From contig NZ_JBDPLZ010000006.1 of NCBI RefSeq assembly GCF_039871655.1, positions 368,707 to 432,706 of the forward strand: DNA of 64,000 nt, written 5' to 3'. The stretch is from Actinocorallia sp039871655. GTDB taxonomy: Bacteria > Actinomycetota > Actinomycetes > Streptosporangiales > Streptosporangiaceae. Below the pieces are notes generated by a model, which was not told where the DNA came from, ran no database searches, and saw nothing but the letters and a program-made list of their open reading frames with translations. A program made the translations under genes and the position numbers. Shown one piece after another: positions 37,305 to 45,212 of this stretch. Within the stretch, counting starts at the first letter, position 1. Every line of letters starts with the position of its first letter.

Positions 37305-38222
37305 TCAGAGAGAGGTGAGGATCTGCGGGATGGTCAGGCCGGAGGCGTGGAGGGCCAGCGGGAGGAGGCTGGTCTCGGTCATGCCCGGAGCCACATTGAC
37401 CTCGAGGAGCTGGGGCACACCTTCGGTGTCGACGATGAGGTCACTGCGCGAGAGGTGGCGTAGGCCCAGGGCGCGGTGGGCGGCCAGGGCGGTCTCCCGG
37501 ACGCGCTCGGTGACCTCGGGGGAGAGGCGGGCGGGAGTGATGAACTCGGTCTGCCCGGCGGTGTAGCGAGCCGTGTAGTCGTACCGCTCGCCCAGTGGGA
37601 TGATCTCCACGGCGGGGAGGGCCGTCGGTTCCCCTTCGACCTCCAGGACGCTGACCGCGACCTCGGTTCCGGTGACGAACCGTTCGATGAGCGCGACATC
37701 CCCGTAGGAGAAGCAGCCGATCATCGCTGCCGGCAGTTCCTCCGCCTCCCGTACGACCGAAGCGCCCAGCGCGGATCCGCCACGGGTGGGCTTCACGAAC
37801 AACGGCAGCCCCAGCCTGTCCAGCACCGCCTTCATGACGGCGCTCGCCCCCAGGTCATGGAAGATCGACTTGGGCAGGGTCACCGACTCGGGTGTGGCGA
37901 GCCCCGCGTGCCGGAACACCGCTTTCGCCGTCGGCTTGTCCCATGCCAATCGGCAGGCGTCCGGGCGGGCCCCCACGTAGGGGATGCCCAGCAGTCCGAG
38001 CACCTCCCGGATGGCTCCGTCCTCCCCCTCGGCCCCGTGCAGCACCGGAAAGACCAGGTCCGGCGGATCCTCCATCAGCAAGGGCAGCAGCGCGGCGTCC
38101 GCCTCCCGGATCTCCACCTGCAGCCCTGCCTGCTTCAGCGCGTCCGCCACCCGCCGTCCCGAACTCAACGAGACCTCGCGCTCGTACGACATGCCACCGG
38201 CCAACACGATCACCCGTTCCAT
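37305..38222 (-). CDS. ddl: D-alanine--D-alanine ligase
   Basis: 305 residues from MERVIVLAGGMSYEREVSLS, the size of DdlB. ATP-grasp signatures are VFPVLHGAEGEDGAIRE near 62, the lysine loop FVKPTRGGSALG near 134, and the metal/substrate end LLEVNVAPGMTETS near 273. It joins two D-alanines for peptidoglycan. Upstream in-frame sequence is Arg/Gly/Pro-rich non-coding DNA, so the shorter start is used. Its 3' end faces the parS array. Confidence 0.9.
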   Translation of the reverse strand: MERVIVLAGGMSYEREVSLSSGRRVADALKQAGLQVEIREADAALLPLLMEDPPDLVFPVLHGAEGEDGAIREVLGLLGIPYVGARPDACRLAWDKPTAKAVFRHAGLATPESVTLPKSIFHDLGASAVMKAVLDRLGLPLFVKPTRGGSALGASVVREAEELPAAMIGCFSYGDVALIERFVTGTEVAVSVLEVEGEPTALPAVEIIPLGERYDYTARYTAGQTEFITPARLSPEVTERVRETALAAHRALGLRHLSRSDLIVDTEGVPQLLEVNVAPGMTETSLLPLALHASGLTIPQILTSL

Positions 38223-38559
38223 GGAACAGGACCCTACGCCTCCCCGCCCTCCTCCCTCCTCACCACCTCGACCTCCCGTTCTCCCGAACGGCACCGCCCC
38301 GAAGCCAAGACCCCCGGCCACCGATCCCCCGGCCCGTCTTTCCGTACTCCGCTTCCCGCTCCTCGCCGGCCGCCCGTATTCCCCATGGCACGGTCCCTCT
38401 ACCCTTCCCTCGGCTCCCCGGCCCGGTCTTCCCCGCGTCGGCGGTTTCGTGGTCGGCTCCTCGCGGACCGCCCCGGGCCCGGGTTCCGGGTGCGGGCGGA
38501 AGGTGCCGGAAAGAGAGAAGCCGCCCGGGGGCACCGGGCGGCTTCTGGTGGGAAGGCGA
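38223..38559. other. Intergenic region upstream of ddl
   Basis: 337 bases between ddl and the aminotransferase gene, both on the minus strand. Apart from the terminator at 38517-38545 and the presumed ddl promoter (not clear by eye) I see nothing specific. Confidence 0.4.
38517..38545 (-). terminator. Terminator after the aminotransferase gene
   Basis: A 12-pair stem (38517-38528 with 38534-38545) and five-base loop lie 15 bases past the stop. TCTCTTTCC follows on the minus strand. Confidence 0.8.
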
Positions 38560-39795
38560 TCAGCTGAAGGTGTCGCGGAGGGCCAGTTCCTGGTGGATGA
38601 CGGAGGCCAGGCGCTGGACGCCCTCGCGGATGCGGGCGGGCTCGGGGTAGCAGTAGGAGATGCGCATGTGGCGGTTGCCCTGGCCGTCGGCGTAGAAGCC
38701 GGTGCCGGGGACGTAGGCGACGCGGTTGGCGATGGCCAGGGGGGACATGGCCTTGGAGTCCAGTCCCTCGGGGAGGGTCAGCCACACGAAGAAGCCGCCG
38801 GCGGGGCGGGTCCAGGTGGTGCCCTCGGGCATCGTCTCCTCCAGCGCCCGGAGCATGGTGTCGCGGCGCTCGCGGTACAGCTCGGCGAAGGACTTCACCT
38901 GGTCCCGCCAGGGGTGGGTGTCCATGAACTCGCGGACGGCCAGCTGGGTCAGGTTGCTGTGGGAGAGGATCGCGGACTCGGCGGCCAGGACGAGCTTGGC
39001 GCGGACGGCGTGCGGGGCCAGGGCCCAGCCGACCCGCAGGCCGCTGGCGAAGGTCTTGGAGAACGAGCCCAGGTAGATCACGCGCTCGGACTCGTCCGCG
39101 CGCAGCGGCCGCGGCGGCGGCGCGTCGAAGCTCAGCAGGCCGTACGGGTTGTCCTCGATGATGAGGAGGTCGAACTCCTCGGCGAGGGCCAGGACCTCGG
39201 CGCGGCGGGGGACGGACATCGTCACGCCGGCCGGGTTCTGGAAGGTCGGCACCGTGTAGAGGAACTTCACCCGCCGGTTCTCGGCGCGCAGCCGCGTCAG
39301 CGTCTCGCGGAGCGCCTCGGGGATGATGCCCTGGTCGTCCATCGGGACGTGCACGACCTCGGCCTGGTAGGCGGCGAAGGTGCCGAGCGCGCCCACGTAG
39401 GAGGGGGACTCGGCCAGCACCACGTCACCCGGATCCACGAAGATCTTGGTGATGAGGTCCAGCGCCTGCTGGGAGCCGACGGTGACGGTGACGTCGTCGG
39501 GGCTGGCGACGATGCCCTCCAGGGCCATCACGTCGCAGATGCGCTCGCGGAGCCCGGGGTCGCCCTGGGCGGAGCCGTACTGGAGCGCCTCGGCGCCCCT
39601 GGTGGCGACGAGGTGCTGGAGCATCGCGCCCACCGCGTCCAGCGGCAGGGCGTTGATGAACGGCATGCCGCCCGCGAGGGAGACGATCTCCGGCCGGGAG
39701 GCCACCGCGAACAGAGCTCGGATCTCGGAGGCCACCATGCCCTGGGCACGGGCGGCGTAACGGTCGAGATGCGAGTCGGTGCGGGTGGTCTCCAT
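38560..39795 (-). CDS. PLP-dependent aminotransferase, class I/II (2-aminoadipate type)
   Basis: 411 residues with GGAGGAAG before the ATG. Fold-type I features are VTVGSQQALDLITKIF near 107, EDNPYGLL near 218, and the PLP lysine in LGSFSKTFASGLRVGW near 248. The N-terminal pattern IVSLAGGMPF and GSAQGDPGLRERI places it with LysN/ARO8-type enzymes rather than classical AspC. It is a stand-alone enzyme with no GntR domain. It diverges from a GNAT acetyltransferase gene. The amino-acid substrate is not certain. Confidence 0.88.
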   Translation of the reverse strand: METTRTDSHLDRYAARAQGMVASEIRALFAVASRPEIVSLAGGMPFINALPLDAVGAMLQHLVATRGAEALQYGSAQGDPGLRERICDVMALEGIVASPDDVTVTVGSQQALDLITKIFVDPGDVVLAESPSYVGALGTFAAYQAEVVHVPMDDQGIIPEALRETLTRLRAENRRVKFLYTVPTFQNPAGVTMSVPRRAEVLALAEEFDLLIIEDNPYGLLSFDAPPPRPLRADESERVIYLGSFSKTFASGLRVGWALAPHAVRAKLVLAAESAILSHSNLTQLAVREFMDTHPWRDQVKSFAELYRERRDTMLRALEETMPEGTTWTRPAGGFFVWLTLPEGLDSKAMSPLAIANRVAYVPGTGFYADGQGNRHMRISYCYPEPARIREGVQRLASVIHQELALRDTFS

Positions 39796-39901
39796 TTTCT
39801 TCCTCCTGGTGAGGGCACTGGGCCGGGTACCACCGTACGGTACGGGCTACGGTTCCCGGCGCTCGGTATTGGATACGATGCCTGCGGGGTCATTTCGGTT
39901 G

Positions 39902-39917
39902 ACTCGATCGATCGAGT
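39902..39917. promoter_or_regulatory. Perfect 16-base palindrome between the aminotransferase and acetyltransferase genes
   Basis: ACTCGATCGATCGAGT lies 53 bases before the GNAT start codon and overlaps a TTGACT -35-like hexamer. A smaller palindrome ACCGTACGGT is at 39832-39841. No regulator gene is adjacent. Confidence 0.5.
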
Positions 39918-39969
39918 GAGCCGGGGAGGCGGCCTGATCGACCGACCACTGACGGAAGGTGTGCGCCCG

Positions 39970-40587
39970 GTGTCACGTCGCCTTGTGAATGTCACCCTCG
40001 ACAACGTCGTCGACCTGCCGCGTCGCTGCCGCCACTGCGTGTTCTGGGAACTCGATCCGGTGAGCCGGGAGCGGGCCGTGGAGGCGGGTGCCCCGGAGTT
40101 GGAGAAAGAGGCCTGGATCTCGGCGACGCTGCTCGAATGGGGCAGCTGCGGCAAAATCGCTTACGTCGATGATATTCCCGCCGGGTTCGTGCTTTATGCT
40201 CCGCCGCTCTACGTTCCGCGCTCGGCGGCGTTCCCGACGAGCCCGGTCTCCGCGGACGCCGTCCTGCTGATGACCGCGCACATCCTCCCGGAGTTCACCG
40301 GCGGCGGGCTCGGCCGCATGCTCGTCCAGGGCGTCGCCAAGGACCTGACGCGCCGGGGCGTCAAGGCGATCGAGGCGTTCGGCGACCTGAAGCCCGAGGA
40401 GGGCGGCTGCATGGTCCCGGCCGACTACCTGCTGTCCGTGGGCTTCAAGACGATCCGCCCGCACCACCGCTATCCGCGGCTCCGCCTCGACCTGCGTTCC
40501 GCCCTGTCGTGGCGTGAGGACGTCGAGGTGGCCCTGGAACGCCTGCTGGGGTCCATGACTCCGGAGGGCGCGCTGCGGCCCGCCTGA
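39970..40587 (+). CDS. GNAT-family N-acetyltransferase
   Basis: 205 residues from GTG at 39970 (MSRRLVNVTLDNVVDLPRRC), with GGAAGG upstream. The long open frame in front is not conserved. The GNAT acetyl-CoA loop is seen as GGGLGRMLVQGVAKDLTRRGV near residue 114. The N-terminal RRCRHCVFWELDP segment with CxxC-like cysteines is characteristic of the acetyltransferase found near parB in actinomycetes. The substrate is unknown. It is divergent from the aminotransferase. Confidence 0.88.
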   Translation: MSRRLVNVTLDNVVDLPRRCRHCVFWELDPVSRERAVEAGAPELEKEAWISATLLEWGSCGKIAYVDDIPAGFVLYAPPLYVPRSAAFPTSPVSADAVLLMTAHILPEFTGGGLGRMLVQGVAKDLTRRGVKAIEAFGDLKPEEGGCMVPADYLLSVGFKTIRPHHRYPRLRLDLRSALSWREDVEVALERLLGSMTPEGALRPA

Positions 40588-40689
40588 GGCCTTCTCAGTG
40601 GCTTAACGATTTCGGCAGCCTCTATCCCTTTTCGGACAATGCTCGGTAGGCTCCCCGCACCGATCCCCCACCCCCGAAGAGGTTCCCGC

Positions 40690-41769
40690 GTGAAAGCACG
40701 CCTGACCGCCCTCACCGCCGTCACGGCCCTGTCGATGAGCGTCCTGGCCTCCGCGGCCGCGGCGGAACCGGCGCCCGAGCAGACGACCGCGCGGGCCAAG
40801 GCGTCGAAACTCGCCTGGGCGTACGTGTCGAGCGGTCAGCCGAAGAAGTCCTTCTCCCAGAAGAAGGGCGCCGTCCCGGTCGGACGCTCCGGCAAGGCCG
40901 TGTACCGCGCCTACTACCGGATCGACCTGTCGGACGCGATGAGCGAGGACGTCGTCAGCTCCGTCCGGCTGCGCGTCCCGGTCAAGGCGCCGAACGCCTG
41001 CCGCCGCGGCGGCGCCCCCGCCGTCAGGGTCCAGCAGACCCGGACGGTCCCCGCCAGGCCCACGTGGAAGAAGCAGCCGAAGGTCGTCCGGACGCTGGGC
41101 ACCTTCAAGCCGAAGTGCTCCGGCAAGGCACTCGACCTGAACCTCACGAAGGCGGCGCTGCGCGTGCTGGACCAGGGCGGCGACAACCTCAGCATCCGTC
41201 TGGTCGCCACCGACGAGAAGAAGGCGAAGAACTTCCTCAAGCTCTCCCACTCCGCCAGGCTCACCATCCGGGCCTACAGCAACAACAACGACGACGACGG
41301 CGGCGCGTTCGGCGACCCGGGCGCGAACGCGCCGCAGGCCGTCGGCGGCGCCTCCTTCAACAACGGGGGCTGCGCGGTCGGCCCGGACCGTCCGGAGATC
41401 GAGGTGGGCAACGCCGCGTTCAGCGGCACGGTCGCCGACGCGGACGGCGGTTTCGTCGGGCTGCGCGTCGAGTGGGAGACGGTCGGGGAGAACGGCACCC
41501 AGGACTCCAAGATGCAGTTCTCGAACCCCGGCGAGGGCAGGAACCTCACCGTCGCGCTCCCCGCCGGCACCTTCAAGAAGGACGGGGTCTACCGCTGGCG
41601 CCTGCAGGGCTTCGACGACGTCCCGGCCCGCTCCGGCCCGTGGACGGACTGGTGCGAGTTCGCCGTCGACCTGCCCGCCGCTCCCGAGCCCGCCGCTCCC
41701 GAGCCCGCCGCTCCCGAGCCCGTCGTCCCCCCCGTCCCCGCTGCGGGGGACGAGGCGAAGCCCGCCTGA
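40690..41769 (+). CDS. Secreted DNRLRE-like beta-sandwich protein
   Basis: 359 residues from a GTG start with GAGG upstream. A Sec signal peptide (KARLTALTAVTALSMSVLASAAAAE) has its cleavage near residue 25. Residues ~35-200 resemble a DNRLRE domain (YRIDLSDAMSEDVVSSVRLRVPV, DLNLTKAALRVLDQGGDNLSIRLVA). A second beta-rich domain lies at about 225-335, and the C-terminus has three APEP repeats. The protein is exported and probably surface-associated. It occupies the place where many actinomycetes carry cwlM. The family call is by pattern and only moderately sure. Confidence 0.75.
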   Translation: MKARLTALTAVTALSMSVLASAAAAEPAPEQTTARAKASKLAWAYVSSGQPKKSFSQKKGAVPVGRSGKAVYRAYYRIDLSDAMSEDVVSSVRLRVPVKAPNACRRGGAPAVRVQQTRTVPARPTWKKQPKVVRTLGTFKPKCSGKALDLNLTKAALRVLDQGGDNLSIRLVATDEKKAKNFLKLSHSARLTIRAYSNNNDDDGGAFGDPGANAPQAVGGASFNNGGCAVGPDRPEIEVGNAAFSGTVADADGGFVGLRVEWETVGENGTQDSKMQFSNPGEGRNLTVALPAGTFKKDGVYRWRLQGFDDVPARSGPWTDWCEFAVDLPAAPEPAAPEPAAPEPVVPPVPAAGDEAKPA

Positions 41770-41783
41770 GACCGGTCATGCGA

Positions 41784-41815
41784 AAGGCCCGCCCGGACGG
41801 ATCCGGGCGGGCCTT
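41784..41815. terminator. Bidirectional terminator between the secreted-protein gene and trxA
   Basis: A 13-pair perfect stem (41784-41796 with 41803-41815) and six-base loop sit between two convergent genes. Short T/C runs follow on each side. Confidence 0.85.
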
Positions 41816-41830
41816 CTCGACGCCGGGCGC

Positions 41831-42145
41831 CTACAGGAACTCGGAGAGCTCCCGCAGCATGACGGCCTTGGGCTTGGCCCCCATGATCTGCTTGACGACC
41901 TCACCGTTGCGGTAGACGTTCATCGTCGGAATCTGCATGATCCCGTAGTCCCGCGGGACCTTGGGGTTCTCGTCGATGTTGAGCTTCACGATCAAGATCT
42001 TGTCGCCGTGCTCGGCGGCGATCTCCTCGAGGATCGGCGCGACCATCCGGCAAGGGCCGCACCATTCGGCCCAGAAGTCCACGAGGACGGGCTTGTCGTT
42101 GTCCAGGACCTCGCTCTGGAAGTCGTCGTCCGTCACTGCCTTCAT
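41831..42145 (-). CDS. trxA: Thioredoxin
   Basis: 104 residues with active site W28-C-G-P-C32 and cis-proline segment IMQIPTMNVY. It is a cytoplasmic disulfide reductant recharged by the thioredoxin reductase encoded just upstream, separated by 5 bases. GGAGGG precedes the ATG. The pair follows the conserved order next to the sigM-anti-sigma genes, whose regulon includes oxidative-stress functions in relatives. Confidence 0.98.
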   Translation of the reverse strand: MKAVTDDDFQSEVLDNDKPVLVDFWAEWCGPCRMVAPILEEIAAEHGDKILIVKLNIDENPKVPRDYGIMQIPTMNVYRNGEVVKQIMGAKPKAVMLRELSEFL

Positions 42146-42150
42146 CGTTC

Positions 42151-43077
42151 TCAACCCTCCTGAAGGTAACGCTCGGCGTCGATCGCGGCGGAGCAGCCGC
42201 TGGCCGCGGCGGTGATGGCCTGACGGTAGACGTGGTCGACCACGTCGCCGCAGGCGAACACGCCGGGCAGGTTCGTCTTGGTGGTCGGGTGCTGCACCTG
42301 GAGGTACCCCTCGGCGTCGGCGTCGACCTGCCCCTTGAACAGTTCGCTGCGCGGGTCGTGGCCGATGGCGATGAACAGGCCGGTGACGTCCAGCTCGCCG
42401 ATCTCGTCCTTCTTGACGTTGCGGACCTTCAGACCGGTGACCCGGTCCTCGCCGAGCACGTCGACGACCTCGCTGTCCCACAGGAAGCTGATCTTCGGGT
42501 TGGCCAGTGCCCGCTCCTGCATGATCTTGCTGGCGCGGAGGGTGTCCCGGCGGTGGATCACGGTCACGTGGGCGAACTTGGTGAGGAAGATCGCCTCTTC
42601 CATGGCGGTGTCGCCGCCGCCGACCACCGCGATGTTCTGGTCGCGGAAGAAGAAGCCGTCGCAGGTGGCGCACCAGGAGACGCCCCGGCCCGACAGCCGC
42701 TTCTCGTTCTCCAGGCCCAGCTCGCGGTAGCCGGAGCCGGTGGCGATGATGACGGCCTTGGCGTAGTGGAATTCGTCGCCCACCTTGACGACCTTGGGGT
42801 GCCCGGTGAGGTCGACCTCGGTGACGTCGTCGGTGACGAGCTCGGCGCCGAAGCGCTCGGCCTGCTTGCGCAGGTTGTCCATGAGGTCGGGGCCCATGAT
42901 GCCGTCGGGGAAACCGGGGAAGTTCTCCACCTCGGTGGTGTTCATGAGAGCACCGCCCGCGGTGACCGATCCCTCGAACAACAGCGGCTTGAGGTCCGCC
43001 CGAGCCGCGTAGATCGCCGCCGTGTACCCGGCCGGACCGGATCCGATGATGATCACATTGCGGATGTCGGTGCTCAC
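42151..43077 (-). CDS. trxB: Thioredoxin-disulfide reductase
   Basis: 308 residues from GTG (MSTDIRNVIIIGSGPAG), a start supported by GGGAG six bases upstream. The FAD motif is GSGPAG at 12-17, the redox pair is C136-A-T-C139, the NADPH motif is VVGGGDTAMEEA, and the C-terminal FAD motif is GVFACGDVVD. It reduces thioredoxin with NADPH. It is transcribed with trxA. Confidence 0.98.
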   Translation of the reverse strand: MSTDIRNVIIIGSGPAGYTAAIYAARADLKPLLFEGSVTAGGALMNTTEVENFPGFPDGIMGPDLMDNLRKQAERFGAELVTDDVTEVDLTGHPKVVKVGDEFHYAKAVIIATGSGYRELGLENEKRLSGRGVSWCATCDGFFFRDQNIAVVGGGDTAMEEAIFLTKFAHVTVIHRRDTLRASKIMQERALANPKISFLWDSEVVDVLGEDRVTGLKVRNVKKDEIGELDVTGLFIAIGHDPRSELFKGQVDADAEGYLQVQHPTTKTNLPGVFACGDVVDHVYRQAITAAASGCSAAIDAERYLQEG

Positions 43078-43183
43078 TGCTGCTCCCTTGATCTGAGGCC
43101 GTCTGCCATGCGGCGACAACGAATCCTATGGCCCGCTCATTCCCGGAAGAGGGAGTGCCCTGCCGCCGCATAGGGTAGGGGGC

Positions 43184-43756
43184 GTGGCGGAGATCCTATT
43201 GTTCCACTCGGTGTACGGACTGCGGCCGGCGGTGTCGGAGGCGGCGACGAGGCTACGCGAGGCGGGGCATGTGGTGCACGTGCCCGACCTGTACGAGGGC
43301 AGGGTCGCCGAGACCATGGCCGACGCCAAGGTGATCTTCGAGGAGATCGGCCGGGACGCCCTCCTGGAGCGGGCGGTCGAGGCGGCGGCGCCGCACTCGG
43401 CGGCGGGGCTGGTCTACGCGGGGTTCTCGCTCGGCGCGGCGATCGCCCAGACGATCGGGCTGGCGGACGAGCACGCCAGAGGGCTGCTGCTCATCCACGG
43501 CACGTCGGACCTGGCGGAGGACGCCCAGACGGAGCTCCCGGTGCAGCTCCACGTCGCCGACCCCGACCTGTACGAGACGTCGGACTGGCTGAACAGCTGG
43601 TACGTGGAGATGCGCCGGGCCGGCGCGGACGTCGAGATCTTCCGGTACCAGGGGGCTGGGCACCTCTTCACCGACTCCGGGCTGCCGGACTACGACGTCC
43701 ACTACGCCGAGCAGGCCTGGGCGATCGCCCTGGACTTCCTGGCGGAGGTCGGTTAG
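43184..43756 (+). CDS. Dienelactone hydrolase family protein (serine nucleophile)
   Basis: 190 residues, alpha/beta hydrolase fold. The nucleophile elbow is G-F-S82-L-G, serine where classical dienelactone hydrolases have cysteine. Asp126 or Asp128 (ADPDLY) and His160 (GAGHLF) complete a likely triad. It starts at GTG 43184 with GGGG upstream. It is inserted on the opposite strand between trxB and the anti-sigma gene, which are neighbours in mycobacteria. The substrate is unknown. Confidence 0.88.
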   Translation: MAEILLFHSVYGLRPAVSEAATRLREAGHVVHVPDLYEGRVAETMADAKVIFEEIGRDALLERAVEAAAPHSAAGLVYAGFSLGAAIAQTIGLADEHARGLLLIHGTSDLAEDAQTELPVQLHVADPDLYETSDWLNSWYVEMRRAGADVEIFRYQGAGHLFTDSGLPDYDVHYAEQAWAIALDFLAEVG

Positions 43757-43761
43757 ACGGC

Positions 43762-43790
43762 GAAGGCCCGCCCCGGCGGGGCGGGCCTTC
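43762..43790. terminator. Bidirectional terminator
   Basis: A 13-pair perfect stem (43762-43774 with 43778-43790) and three-base loop lie between two convergent genes. The hairpin is strong but the T-tract is poor. Confidence 0.8.
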
Positions 43791-43800
43791 GGATCGTTCT

Positions 43801-44538
43801 TCAGCCCGCGATCCGGACGGTCGAGAAGAGGTCCTGCTCCTGGGCTGAGCACTGCGCCCCGACGGCGTAGGCGACCATGTCGTTCGACGACGGCTCGGTC
43901 ACGACGATCACCGTGGCCTCGCGCCCGTCGAACCAGGCGTTGTCGACCAGCAGCACCGGAGCCGACGCGCCGGCCACGGACCTCACGCAGTCCAGCAGCC
44001 TGCCGGGGACGGTGCCGGGACGGATGTCGGCGGTCTTGCGGAGCTGCTCCTCGACCTGTGCGGCCAGGGTGTGCTTCTTGTACTGGGTGGGGCTGGTGAC
44101 CAGCGGGAGCTTCTTCGTGGACGCCACCGGCACCGGTTCGCGGTTCTCGAGGACGAGGGCCAGGGTGCCGTTGCCGGCTCCGGTGTCCAGGGCTCCGTTG
44201 GCGATGGCCAGTCCCGCTCCGGAGACGACGGTGACGGCCGCCGCCACGGACAGGATGCGCTGCATCCTGATCCTTCTGCGTGCCGCCAGGTCGATGACCG
44301 GGGCTCCTTCCTTGGCTTCGGCCAGTATCGCGGCGTCCAGCCGGGCGGCCAGGGACTCCGGCATGGGCGGCATGGGGGCCGAGGCCAGGATCCGGCTGAC
44401 GCTCGCCAGATCGGCCGAGCGCTCCCGGCACTCCGCACACTCTTCCAGATGCGCACGGACCGATGTCGCGGGCAGCTCTTCCAGCAGCCCTTCGGCGAGA
44501 TCCGCGAGCACGTCATAGTCGACGTGTTGTCCGCTCAC
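43801..44538 (-). CDS. Anti-sigma factor with zinc-finger (zf-HC2) domain
   Basis: 245 residues from a GTG that overlaps the sigM stop by 4 bases. The zinc-binding anti-sigma motif is H30-LEE-C34-AE-C37 in an N-terminal helical domain. A membrane helix spans about 95-114, and an extracytoplasmic sensor part of ~130 residues contains Cys at about 183 and 229. It should hold SigM at the membrane until a redox or envelope signal releases it. This is the RsmA-type partner known from mycobacteria. Confidence 0.93.
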   Translation of the reverse strand: MSGQHVDYDVLADLAEGLLEELPATSVRAHLEECAECRERSADLASVSRILASAPMPPMPESLAARLDAAILAEAKEGAPVIDLAARRRIRMQRILSVAAAVTVVSGAGLAIANGALDTGAGNGTLALVLENREPVPVASTKKLPLVTSPTQYKKHTLAAQVEEQLRKTADIRPGTVPGRLLDCVRSVAGASAPVLLVDNAWFDGREATVIVVTEPSSNDMVAYAVGAQCSAQEQDLFSTVRIAG

Positions 44539-45212
44539 GACGCGCTCCCTCCTTCTTCGAGCACCGATGGCCCAGCCTGGCGGGGTACGGCGGGGACCTG
44601 AGAGTCAACGTTCGAAGGTCCGACGTTGTTGCCGTCCGTCCGGTTCCGAAGATGGCGGAGAAGTGGCACCAATCTCGCCCGGCCCCGGGCGCACCGGCTT
44701 TTGATCGTTCCCGGGGGCACTTCCAGCACCCGGGCGGCGTCCTCGACGGTGTAGCCCATCATGTCGACGAGGACGAGGGCGGCCCGCTGCTCGTAGGGGA
44801 TCTGGCGCAGCGCGTCGGCGACGTCGAGGCTGAGTTCGTGCGCGGAGGTCGGGTCGGCGTTCTTGGGGGCGACGGCGTCCAGGACGTCGTCATCGGGGAA
44901 GGCCACGGTGGGCCGCGCGGTGCGGCGGCGCAGCCGGTCCAGGCAGGCGTTGACCACGATCCGGTGCAGCCAGGTGGTGACGGCGGACTCGCCGCGGAAC
45001 TTGCCGGCCGCCCGGTAGGCGGACAGGAAGGCGTCCTGCAGGGCGTCGGCCGCCTCTTCCTGGTCGCCGATGGTGCGCAGGGCCACCGCCCACATCCGGT
45101 CGCGGTGCCGGGAGACCAGTTCGGGGAAGGCCCGGGGGTCGCCTTGGGCGTGCTTGGCGAGCAGCTCCTTGTCGGGGATCGTGTCGATCTGCTTGTTTCC
45201 GAACAAGAGCAT
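44535..45212 (-). CDS. sigM: ECF RNA polymerase sigma factor SigM
   Basis: 225 residues. Region 2 is RAFPELVSRHRDRMWAVALR and ADALQDAFLSAYRAAGKFRG with AVTTWLHRIVVNACLDRLRR. Region 4 is IPYEQRAALVLVDMMGYTVEDAARVLEVPPGTIKSRCARGR. The ATG shares one base with the stop of the upstream pseudokinase gene, and the stop overlaps the anti-sigma start, so the three are translationally coupled. The identity as SigM rests on synteny with mycobacterial sigM between mviN and trxB. Confidence 0.93.
   Translation of the reverse strand: MLLFGNKQIDTIPDKELLAKHAQGDPRAFPELVSRHRDRMWAVALRTIGDQEEAADALQDAFLSAYRAAGKFRGESAVTTWLHRIVVNACLDRLRRRTARPTVAFPDDDVLDAVAPKNADPTSAHELSLDVADALRQIPYEQRAALVLVDMMGYTVEDAARVLEVPPGTIKSRCARGRARLVPLLRHLRNRTDGNNVGPSNVDSQVPAVPRQAGPSVLEEGGSAS

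Noticed and set aside
37984..39969. Upstream extension of the GNAT frame by ~660 codons
   Set aside because: It runs antisense through the aminotransferase and ddl upstream region and lacks homology; the GTG at 39970 has a ribosome site and the family N-terminus.
41690..41720. APEP repeats as a mobile or CRISPR-like repeat
   Set aside because: Three 12-base coding repeats of a Pro/Ala/Glu tail; no spacers and no CRISPR array anywhere in the window.
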